Made by a program: the position numbers and the translations under genes. From assembly GCA_020426515.1 (NCBI GenBank), contig JAGQPW010000026.1, positions 1 through 46,547 of the forward strand: a stretch of 46,547 nt of DNA. The letters are read 5' to 3'. Within the stretch, counting starts at the first letter, position 1; each line of letters begins with the position of its first letter. Shown in pieces: positions 29,491 to 36,037 of this stretch. The notes below the pieces were generated by a model. It was not told where the DNA came from. It made no database searches and saw nothing but the letters and a program-made list of their open reading frames with translations. The DNA comes from Planctomycetaceae bacterium (GTDB lineage Bacteria > Planctomycetota > Planctomycetia > Planctomycetales > Planctomycetaceae).

Positions 29491-30627
29491 TACTTACGCG
29501 ATGCCGGCTCCGGGTTTGCACTGGAGTTCTACTTCGGACACGACTTCCAGCCCGCGAGTGTTCCCACCCTGCGGTTGAGCACGACGGCCGCCAATGTGCC
29601 GCAGTCCAATTCACACATTTCCACCGGGGGTAGTCCCGATTACGTCCAAATTGCCCTGTTTGCTTCCAGCTTGTTTCCTCCAACCGCTGGTGTGAAATAC
29701 CTCTTTGATGGCACAGTCTCGCAAGTCGGGGCATCGGTTCAGGAAGTCGGTGCCTGGGTTGCTAAAACCGGTGACGATCTTGCAAAACACATGGATAACG
29801 GCTACCTGGCGGTCCCCTTGTCCTTCTACTCTGCGTACTACGGAAACGTCATTCAATTTGCTGGTGGAATGATCAACATTGACGGGCAGATTCAAAGCCT
29901 TGAGGATCGCATCAACACTGGATTCCAGTACTACGAGGCGACGAAAAGCACGTCCACGGCAATCGCGGCGTTCCTGGGCATGGCCCCGCTCGCCGAAGCG
30001 ATCGCTGGTTACGACATCCTGACCGGGGAAAAACTCAATGGCGATGAGCGGTTCGATCGCGGGGCGGCCGGCCTGTCGGCCACGTTGAGCACCGCGGCCC
30101 AGCTCGGCGGCGCTTACGTCACGGCCAATCGCTTCGCGCTCCGTGTCACTGCCCGAACAAGATATGTGACAAACGGCCCAGCTGGTGCCATGTTCGACTC
30201 GGCGAAGCCGCTGACTAGTAGTCAACGATCGTTGCTTGGGAATCTTCAATCCGCTGGAGCTGAGGTCATTGTTGGAAAGAAATTCGTTTCCATGAACGAT
30301 CTGCGCAACCTCACTTTGCACACTGGCGATGAGTTTGCGATGCTCACTCGAGGAGGCGAGCGAATGATTGTCCGTGGTAATGGAGGGAAAATTCCAACCC
30401 TGAATGCAGATCGTGCGGCACAGCTTTCAGGACAGGGTTGGCGATTTTCAGGCCACACTCACACGCCGGGCTTTCAGGCAGTTCGTTCACAAGGTGACAT
30501 AAATGTATTGAGAGCATTCGGCCAACGACAGAGTGCCATCTGGGGCGCCCAATGGAGAACACGACCGGGCAGATTCTTTGGCCAGATGTCGGACGAAATT
30601 GATTTCAACATGGGGCTGTTTAGGTAG
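29491..30627 (+). CDS. Orphan toxin tip module with JAMM-like motif, no own start
   Basis: Homology to the second giant gene starts at 29498, right behind the immunity stop. Bases 29498-29601 align without gaps to 28100-28203 (DAGSGF, EFYFGHDFQPASVP, TAANVP). After that the tip differs: ~340 residues with a hydrophobic Gly/Ala-rich pretoxin-like part and a C-terminal domain containing HTH, eight residues, then SQGD. This is close to the JAMM zinc-peptidase signature (HxHx7SxxD) and is followed by INVLRAFGQ. A JAB/JAMM-type deubiquitinase-like peptidase is possible; a different metal-dependent toxin is equally open. No start codon or ribosome site matches the homology border, so I read it as a silent replacement tip for the giant gene upstream. 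Confidence 0.75.
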   Translation, partial: YLRDAGSGFALEFYFGHDFQPASVPTLRLSTTAANVPQSNSHISTGGSPDYVQIALFASSLFPPTAGVKYLFDGTVSQVGASVQEVGAWVAKTGDDLAKHMDNGYLAVPLSFYSAYYGNVIQFAGGMINIDGQIQSLEDRINTGFQYYEATKSTSTAIAAFLGMAPLAEAIAGYDILTGEKLNGDERFDRGAAGLSATLSTAAQLGGAYVTANRFALRVTARTRYVTNGPAGAMFDSAKPLTSSQRSLLGNLQSAGAEVIVGKKFVSMNDLRNLTLHTGDEFAMLTRGGERMIVRGNGGKIPTLNADRAAQLSGQGWRFSGHTHTPGFQAVRSQGDINVLRAFGQRQSAIWGAQWRTRPGRFFGQMSDEIDFNMGLFR

Positions 30628-30638
30628 GGAATACAAAT

Positions 30639-30923
30639 ATGTTGACATGGGATGAAGCGATTACCATCGGCTGCAAGAAATATCGGGAGTTGTATCCGAA
30701 AGGAACGATTCCGCCAGAGCTTGAAGAGCAGGGTGGGCTTGGGTCAAATTCCGAAGGTTCATTGGTGATTGTCCATGTGACCTATTGGTTTGAAGGGGAG
30801 TCCGAACCATTCTATTTATTTCGGGCTTCTGTGAATCGAGAATCAGGTGATGTCTGTGTGACAAATGCCGAAGATTGGCATGTGTTAGAGGGCAGGACAT
30901 TTGATAACTCGCAGAGCCTATGA
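30639..30923 (+). CDS. Probable immunity protein of the JAMM-like orphan tip
   Basis: 94 residues. The ATG at 30639 lies 11 nt after the toxin stop, and TAGGGA about 8 nt upstream is a good ribosome site, so it can be translated by itself. The protein is small, acidic and soluble (MLTWDEAITIGCKKY, YLFRASVNRESGDVCV), with no signal peptide. The FRA-V-R-SG-V- pattern is common among small immunity proteins, but I cannot name a family. Partner assignment rests on position. Confidence 0.65.
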   Translation: MLTWDEAITIGCKKYRELYPKGTIPPELEEQGGLGSNSEGSLVIVHVTYWFEGESEPFYLFRASVNRESGDVCVTNAEDWHVLEGRTFDNSQSL

Positions 30924-30940
30924 GTTGAGTTGAATTTGCC

Positions 30941-30968
30941 GGGTGCCCCGGCTCTGTGAGCCGGGATC
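30941..30968. repeat. Cassette-border palindrome, copy 1
   Basis: CCCGGCTC (30947-30954), a TGT loop, then GAGCCGGG (30958-30965) form a perfect 8-bp hairpin just downstream of an immunity gene and 23 nt upstream of the half-HINT start. The same block with its flanks (GCCGGGTGC before, ATCGTTGG after) recurs at 32209-32227. It may be a terminator-like stem without a T-run, or a REP-like element that moves with the cassettes. Confidence 0.7.
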
Positions 30969-30987
30969 GTTGGGGTAATCGTGCATC

Positions 30988-31659
30988 ATGAGCCCGCAGC
31001 GGGTGGCGGAGATTCTCACGCTCTCGGTGGGTGGGCAGACCATCCAGAGCACCACGGAGCACCCGTTCTTTGTGCAGGACAAGGGGTGGACGGAGGCGCA
31101 GGAACTGCAGCCGGGCGATCTGCTCTCGACCAGTGAGGGCCGGTGGGTGGCGATTGAGTCGATCCACCGTGACCGACAGCCCGCCCCGGTGTACAATCTG
31201 ACGGTTGACTATTGGCACACCTACTTCCTCGGCACCCCCGCCTGGGGCTTCGACGTCTGGGTGCACAATAATCACAATGTGCGGGGCGTGCCGAGCAGGT
31301 CCAGCTCATTTGTGAAACGCGACAATATCACGAAACGATTTGTCGGAGACCTAACCGGAAAGTCACCCGCTGAAGTCGCAGGTAAGCTCCAACAGCAAGG
31401 CTGGACGATGTCCCACCCGCAGGCTTCGTTCCCGAACAAGACGCAACACACCATCTTCACGCGGACAACCAAGCACGGCTCCACATACATACTGGATCAT
31501 CATCCAGGCGGCGGAATCCATCAAGGTTCGTACTGGAAGGTGTACAAAATCGTTGGCGGGGAGAAGGTCGTGCTGGGGCGAATCGCGGATTCGAGCTTTG
31601 TGAATTTCGGGCGGATTATGGATTCGCCCGTTTACATCAACGGCGGAATAGCCAACTAA
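30988..31659 (+). CDS. Orphan cassette 1: C-terminal half of a HINT domain plus toxin-like tip
   Basis: 223 residues from the ATG at 30988; no ribosome site is seen. Residues ~1-95 are the second half of a HINT (intein/hedgehog-type autoprocessing) domain: TIQSTTEHPFFV block, AQELQPGDLL, YNLTVDYWHTYF, ending at WVHNN. The first half with the nucleophilic Cys is absent, so self-cleavage cannot occur unless the segment is recombined onto a complete parent gene, which is not in this window. Residues ~96-223 are a small basic tip (GKLQQQGWTMSHP, TRTTKHGSTYILDHHPGG, SYWKVYKI) that I do not recognise; its compact shape fits an RNase- or deaminase-sized toxin. An immunity-like gene follows 38 nt later. 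Confidence 0.75.
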   Translation: MSPQRVAEILTLSVGGQTIQSTTEHPFFVQDKGWTEAQELQPGDLLSTSEGRWVAIESIHRDRQPAPVYNLTVDYWHTYFLGTPAWGFDVWVHNNHNVRGVPSRSSSFVKRDNITKRFVGDLTGKSPAEVAGKLQQQGWTMSHPQASFPNKTQHTIFTRTTKHGSTYILDHHPGGGIHQGSYWKVYKIVGGEKVVLGRIADSSFVNFGRIMDSPVYINGGIAN

Positions 31660-31697
31660 GTCTGGGCATCACGTATTCCTAAAAGCGGAATTGTACC

Positions 31698-32165
31698 ATG
31701 CACATTACGCCGCTCGTGACGCCTACCTCCGTTTCGGGGATCTCGGTAGGCGATGACATTGAGTCACTAACATCGTCCTTAACCGAGGCGTCGTTACCCT
31801 TCCTCGAAAGCAGATTTGAGAATTGTGGGATAACCTTCCGCAAAGTTGACATTTCCCGCCACGGAATCACTGCTGTTGCAGGTCCCAAGGGCAGAATAGT
31901 GCGCGTCTCCTGCGCTCTCCCATACGCGGGACGATATAGAGAAAGCTACTTCCCTGGGATGACGATAGGCGAGCTTCGGTCGGTGGCGAAGAAGTTGCTT
32001 CTCATCCATGGAATGATCGTTGCCGACGACGAGTTTCGCGTTGCATTTGAATTCCCGGAGACTTTCGATGGTGTGGGTTACGATGACGTGGATTATGTCA
32101 ATGAACTCCCCACGCACATGCCAGTCTCTGGAATCCATATACAGGACGCGGAGTGGTGGCGATAA
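31698..32165 (+). CDS. Probable immunity protein of HINT cassette 1
   Basis: 155 residues from the ATG at 31698, without a strong ribosome site. It has no signal peptide or membrane segment. Its middle is beta-rich (GITFRKVDISRHGITAVAG, GRIVRVSCALPYAG), followed by a helical and acidic end (DDVDYVNELPTHMPVSG). No family recognised. It lies between a toxin tip and the next cassette border, with the same strand and spacing as the other pairs, so an immunity role is the simplest reading. Confidence 0.6.
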   Translation: MHITPLVTPTSVSGISVGDDIESLTSSLTEASLPFLESRFENCGITFRKVDISRHGITAVAGPKGRIVRVSCALPYAGRYRESYFPGMTIGELRSVAKKLLLIHGMIVADDEFRVAFEFPETFDGVGYDDVDYVNELPTHMPVSGIHIQDAEWWR

Positions 32166-32208
32166 GCCCTGTGTCATGCACCTTGCCTTCCGGCCGGGTG
32201 CCGGGTGC

Positions 32209-32227
32209 CCCGGCTCTGTGAGCCGGG
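32209..32227. repeat. Cassette-border palindrome, copy 2
   Basis: Identical stem to the one at 30947-30965: CCCGGCTC, loop TGT, GAGCCGGG. It again lies after an immunity gene and 22 nt before the ATG of a half-HINT cassette. Flanking bases are also nearly identical, so the duplicated unit includes the border and the half-HINT region. Confidence 0.7.
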
Positions 32228-32249
32228 ATCGTTGGCGTAGTCGTGCATC

Positions 32250-32861
32250 ATGAGCCCGCAGCGGCTGGCGGAGATTCTCACGCTCACGGTGGGTGGGCAG
32301 ACCATCCAGAGCACCACGGAGCACCCGTTCTTTGTGCAGGACAAGGGGTGGACGGAGGCGCAGGAACTGCAGCCGGGCGATCTGCTCTTGACCAGCGAGG
32401 GCCGGTGGGTGGCGATTGAGTCGATCCAGCGTGACCGCCAGCCCGCCCCGGTGTACAATCTCACCGTCGATTACTGGCACACCTACTTCCTCGGCACCCC
32501 CGCTTGGGGCTTCGACGTCTGGGTGCACAATGATCACGTTAAGCGGGGCGTTTCCCTCAATAGCGGTGAGTCTCTTCGGCGCCCGTACAAGCGGAAGGCC
32601 TTTCGCGAGGCGGTTGAAGATGCGGCACCAAGAACAGCGGACGGTATGCCAATTGACCCGAACTTGAAGACGCCAATCGAAGGAAGGCCACATTTTGGTC
32701 ACGTCTATGGTGAGGAGCACCGGCGTCTTGTGAAGGAAGCCGAGGCCCTGGGGATGAACCAGAAGCAGTTCAATGACTGGATCAACAGTCACCCAGAGTG
32801 GTTCCAACTAGAAGACCCAATCGCGAACATGACCCATTTTTTTGAGAAGCCAGGTGGATGA
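32250..32861 (+). CDS. Orphan cassette 2: half HINT plus GH-E type HNH nuclease tip
   Basis: 203 residues from the ATG at 32250. Residues ~1-95 nearly repeat the half-HINT of cassette 1 (STTEHPFFV, GDLLLTSEGRW, ending WVHND). The tip contains FGHVYGEEHRRLVKEA, QKQFNDWINSHP and FQLEDPIANMTH. The GH, E, then N-H pattern is that of GH-E family HNH/endonuclease VII toxins, metal-dependent DNases of polymorphic toxin systems. The last codons overlap the ankyrin gene by 4 nt. The N-terminal catalytic half of HINT is missing, so this is an orphan tip rather than an expressed full toxin. The nuclease family assignment is from motif memory and fairly secure. Confidence 0.8.
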   Translation: MSPQRLAEILTLTVGGQTIQSTTEHPFFVQDKGWTEAQELQPGDLLLTSEGRWVAIESIQRDRQPAPVYNLTVDYWHTYFLGTPAWGFDVWVHNDHVKRGVSLNSGESLRRPYKRKAFREAVEDAAPRTADGMPIDPNLKTPIEGRPHFGHVYGEEHRRLVKEAEALGMNQKQFNDWINSHPEWFQLEDPIANMTHFFEKPGG

Positions 32862-33346
32862 TGAGCGACCTTGATGCTGCGATAAGAGCAGTTTACCAAA
32901 AGGACTACGATTTCCTCGATGAATTCATGACCCCTAAGAATTCATCGGAAGTTGACGAGGACGGACGAACCCTCTTGATGCATGCGGTGCTTGCATCGAA
33001 TGCAGATTGTGAAATGGTCCGGTTCCTGATTGACCACGGCGTTCCCGTGAATGCGCCGGATGCCGACCAGAAATGGACCGCCCTGCATTTCGCCGCGAGA
33101 GAGAAACGTAGCGACATCGTCGATCTGTTGTTAAGAACCGGGGCAGACGTAAACGCAGTTGAGGTTTTCGGGAACACTCCGCTCGCGCGTTCACTCGATT
33201 CCGTGCCATTTGATCGGCGCACCATCGAGTTGCTCATAAGAGCTGGTGCTGACCCGGAACACAGGAATCGTCACGGCAAGTCACCTTTGGATGTCGCCCG
33301 CCTAATGAAGAACAAAGATTTGGAATCCCTGCTTCTGAGCAACTAA
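32858..33346 (+). CDS. Ankyrin-repeat immunity protein for the GH-E nuclease
   Basis: 162 residues; ATGATG overlaps the nuclease stop by 4 nt. It holds about four ankyrin repeats (DGRTLLMHAVLASNADCEMV, WTALHFAAREKRSDIVDLLL, GNTPLARSLDS, HGKSPLDVARLMKNKDLESL) and no signal peptide. Ankyrin proteins are an established immunity type next to nuclease toxins. It probably acts in the cytoplasm by binding the nuclease tip. Translational coupling with the toxin frame is likely. Confidence 0.75.
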   Translation: MMSDLDAAIRAVYQKDYDFLDEFMTPKNSSEVDEDGRTLLMHAVLASNADCEMVRFLIDHGVPVNAPDADQKWTALHFAAREKRSDIVDLLLRTGADVNAVEVFGNTPLARSLDSVPFDRRTIELLIRAGADPEHRNRHGKSPLDVARLMKNKDLESLLLSN

Positions 33347-33365
33347 CGTACACTTCGCAGGGTGG

Positions 33366-33391
33366 CCCGACCGCTCCTTTTGAGCGGGTCG
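33366..33391. repeat. Imperfect palindrome at third cassette border
   Basis: CGACCGCTC (33368-33376) and GAGCGGGTCG (33382-33391) form a stem with one bulged G, in the place where the other cassettes carry the GAGCCGGG hairpin. The sequence between 33347 and 33503 also keeps fragments of the standard border (GCCGGGATCG, GTCGG), so this border is a diverged or rearranged copy. Confidence 0.5.
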
Positions 33392-33503
33392 AGTGGCACT
33401 CCCTGAGGCACGAGGGCGTGGCCCAAAGCAGAAACTTCAGCCCGGCCGGGATCGCTTGGGTTCGTCGAGCATTGTCGGTCCGTAGCGGGTGCAGGCGGTG
33501 CAT

Positions 33504-34113
33504 CAGCGGGTGGCGGAGATTCTCACGCTCACGGTGGGCGGGCAGACGATTCAAAGCACCACGGAGCACCCGTTCTTTGTGCAGGACCAGGGGTGGACGG
33601 GCGGCTCAGGAACTGCAGCCGGGCGATATGCTCTCGACCAGCGAGGGCCGGTGGGTGGCGATTGAGTCGATCCAGCGTGACCGCCAGCCCGCCCCGGTGT
33701 ACAATCTGACTGTTGACTATTGGCACACCTACTTCCTCGGCACCCCCGCCTGGGGCTTCGACATCTGGGTGCACAATAATCACCATGTGCGGGTTTCTTC
33801 GTTGGCAAAAGACCTCTTGAACGGGCATGACGTTCGAGTGAAGTCCATCAGGCAGGCAGACGCGGTACTCAAGGAGGCTCTCCCCAATGGCCGCAAGGTG
33901 ACTGGAACCGGTCCTCGGCAGTCGGGGCCGCCCGATTGGACCAAGTTCAAAGGCAAGGACGCCAACGGGATTTATCACAAAGATTACCAATTCGACCCTA
34001 ACACAGGGCGAATCTACGGACACGGTCCTGGCAACCCACATGGCGCATTTAAGCACATCAACGTCAAGTTGCCTGACGGCCGAAAAGTTACGATAATCAT
34101 TGAGCCAAACTAG
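33504..34113 (+). pseudogene. Orphan cassette 3: frameshifted half HINT plus toxin-like tip
   Basis: The half-HINT starts in one frame (CAGCGGGTGGCGGAG at 33504; QSTTEHPFFVQDQGWT), then an extra base near 33595-33605 (ACGGGCGGCTCAGG versus ACGGAGGCGCAGG in the sister cassettes) moves the rest (AQELQPGDML onward, to WVHNN) into the next frame, which runs to 34113. The tip (~115 residues) contains TGTGPRQSG, YHKDYQFDPNTGRIYGHG and NPHGAFKHINVKLPDG, a small basic domain like other secreted RNase-sized toxins, but I do not name it. The ATG found in sister cassettes is deleted here. Either this is a dead copy, or only the part after the shift is used for recombination. Confidence 0.7.
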
Positions 34114-34123
34114 GGGACCGTCC

Positions 34124-34384
34124 GTGGACGCCACAACCTTCGCTAATCGTCTCTTTGGTGGGAAGACAAACTGCGTTGTCTATTCCAACGGAACAAATGA
34201 AGGATTGGTTTCTGTATGGATGCACGGTTCATCAATCGTCTTGACTTGGGAAGAGTGTCCCAAGGGTGAGCAATATGATGAATCTACCTACACTCGCGAC
34301 GAACGACATGTTTTCAGTACGCTCGATGAATTGACGGCGTTTTTGTCCGAAAGAAATCTTTCGATGGAATCTTTTGCACCGTAA
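34124..34384 (+). CDS. Probable immunity protein of HINT cassette 3
   Basis: 86 residues from a GTG at 34124 with AGGGGAC about 7 nt upstream. An in-frame TTG at 34100 would overlap the toxin stop and add 8 residues, but has no such site. The protein is acidic and soluble (CVVYSNGTNEGLVSVWMHG, VLTWEECPKGEQYDE, FSTLDELTAFLSERN). No family recognised. Position right behind a tip and before the next cassette relic supports an immunity role. Confidence 0.6.
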   Translation: MDATTFANRLFGGKTNCVVYSNGTNEGLVSVWMHGSSIVLTWEECPKGEQYDESTYTRDERHVFSTLDELTAFLSERNLSMESFAP

Positions 34385-34436
34385 CGCATGATCGTAGCGG
34401 GGCGCTGGGTGCCGAGATTGTTGACATGAACGGACA

Positions 34437-34473
34437 GCGGAGATTCTCACGCTCACGGTGGGTGGGCAGACCA
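34437..34473 (+). pseudogene. Relic of a fourth half-HINT cassette (37 bp)
   Basis: GCGGAGATTCTCACGCTCAC and the following bases to 34473 are identical to the start of the half-HINT region in cassette 2 (from ~32269); the match then ends abruptly at CCACCCCGCC. No tip or immunity gene follows before the glycosyltransferase gene. It marks the point where the array was cut by deletion. Confidence 0.65.
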
Positions 34474-34640
34474 CCCCGCCAGCGGTTGTCGCTGTGAATT
34501 GACAAATGCTGCCTCGGGGCCATCATGGAGCCTTCCGTCAGATCGCTGGAGAGGTATGGACCCGCTCATGTCGCGACTGGCAGCTTAACTGGGCCACCGG
34601 ACGTTCTCATTTGTCCGGTCAAAACTCGGGATGTCTACGA

Positions 34641-36020
34641 ATGGAACGTCGGCTCATCATTGCCTTAGGGCCAGGAATGTGTGGACTGGACGCCGTAGTG
34701 GATGTCCTGAACCGTCAACCGAACTGCCAGATGACACTCGGAAGCGGCCCGACGCTCCCCTGGGATAAATCCGCGTGCCTCCCGGATCAGTTGCAGCTGC
34801 GTGTTCAGCGACTGGCCAACGAGTCGTCGTCGCGGATCTTCGGAGACGCAGGAACATCGTACCTCCCCTATGTGCGCGACATCGCGTCGGCATTTCCCGA
34901 TGTGCGATTCCTCTGCTTGCAGCGTCCACGCGATGAGGTGGTCCGTGAATACATCGCCTGGCTCAAGAAAAACTCCCCGATACCCGTTAATCATTGGGCG
35001 CAAACGCCTCCCCCCGGCTGGACTCACGATCCAATTCTCTCCCGCTGTTTCCCCAAGAATGATGTGGTTCATCTGGACGAGGGACTGAAACGATACTGGG
35101 ATGACTACGATCAAACCGCAGTTGCCCTGGCGCGAGAGTTGCCGGATCAGTTTCGCGTGATCGATCCGGAGGTGTCGCTCAATACAACCGAGGGCCTCCA
35201 GGAACTGTTGAGCTTTGTCGGAATTCCCGCGGAGGAACAGGTCATCCTGGCCGGACGCTGGAAGGCGAAACCCGAGCCAGACATCAAACGCGACCGGCCA
35301 ATGGCTCCCCGTCCCGGAGACGATCCGTACGATCCACGGCGCTGCGTGGTCCTGGTCCCCTACACGACTCACATCGTTCCCCAATGTGATGAGTCACTGA
35401 AGGAATTGGAGCGACGCGGCTATCCCGTTCGTCGCGTGATGGGTTTTGCGGCGATCGACCAGGGACGCAACCAACTGGCCACGGATGCCCTCGTCGATGG
35501 TTTCCAGGAAACGATGTGGATTGACGCGGACGTTGGTTTTCATCCCGATGACGTGGATCGTTTGCGCCGACTGAACCTGCCGATCAGCAGCGGCATCTAC
35601 GCGCAAAAGGGCCGCCGCGCCATCGCCAGCCATGTCCTGCCCACGACGGAAAGTCTGACATTTGGCCCCGAAGGTGGCGTCATCGAGATTCTGTACGCCG
35701 CCACCGGATTTCTGCATGTCCGCAGAGAAGTGTACCTTGATGTGCTGAATCGCTTGAATCTTCCCATCTGCAATGAGCGATTCGAGCATCCGATCGTCCC
35801 ATACTTCCATCCCATGATTCACGAGATGGAAGATGGCCGTTGGTATCTGGCGGAGGACTACTCGTTTTCACAGCGGGTCCGATTGGCGGGCCATAAGATC
35901 TATGCAGACACCCGCCTGCGGCTTTGGCATTTCGGGAGCTATCCCTACGGCTGGGAAGACGCCGGACGGGATAAGGACCGTCAGCAGTCGTTCACACTCC
36001 GATTCAAATCGCAGGACTAA
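34641..36020 (+). CDS. Sulfotransferase-like / glycosyltransferase two-domain protein
   Basis: 459 residues from the ATG at 34641, chosen because the conserved-looking region begins there (MERRLIIALGPGMCGL); the open frame extends upstream to 34506. Residues 1-~210 have the sulfotransferase-like arrangement: a beta strand and GPGMCGLDAVVDVLNRQP where a PAPS-binding loop would sit (its GxxRxGTT residues are not conserved), then LCLQRPRDEVVREYI. Residues ~235-459 look like a GT-A glycosyltransferase: CVVLVPYTTHIVPQCD, a DxD-type WIDADVGFHPDD at ~293-304, and AEDYSFSQRVRLAGH at ~403. It may take part in surface glycan assembly. The first domain may be inactive or may only mimic the sulfotransferase fold. 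Confidence 0.6.
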   Translation: MERRLIIALGPGMCGLDAVVDVLNRQPNCQMTLGSGPTLPWDKSACLPDQLQLRVQRLANESSSRIFGDAGTSYLPYVRDIASAFPDVRFLCLQRPRDEVVREYIAWLKKNSPIPVNHWAQTPPPGWTHDPILSRCFPKNDVVHLDEGLKRYWDDYDQTAVALARELPDQFRVIDPEVSLNTTEGLQELLSFVGIPAEEQVILAGRWKAKPEPDIKRDRPMAPRPGDDPYDPRRCVVLVPYTTHIVPQCDESLKELERRGYPVRRVMGFAAIDQGRNQLATDALVDGFQETMWIDADVGFHPDDVDRLRRLNLPISSGIYAQKGRRAIASHVLPTTESLTFGPEGGVIEILYAATGFLHVRREVYLDVLNRLNLPICNERFEHPIVPYFHPMIHEMEDGRWYLAEDYSFSQRVRLAGHKIYADTRLRLWHFGSYPYGWEDAGRDKDRQQSFTLRFKSQD

Positions 36021-36037
36021 TTACCAGCCTGAGTGAA

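Noticed and set aside
31794..32807. Minus-strand open frame of 337 codons across HINT cassette 2
   Set aside because: The plus strand encodes HINT, GH-E nuclease and immunity motifs; the minus translation is only their complement and recurs at each HINT copy.
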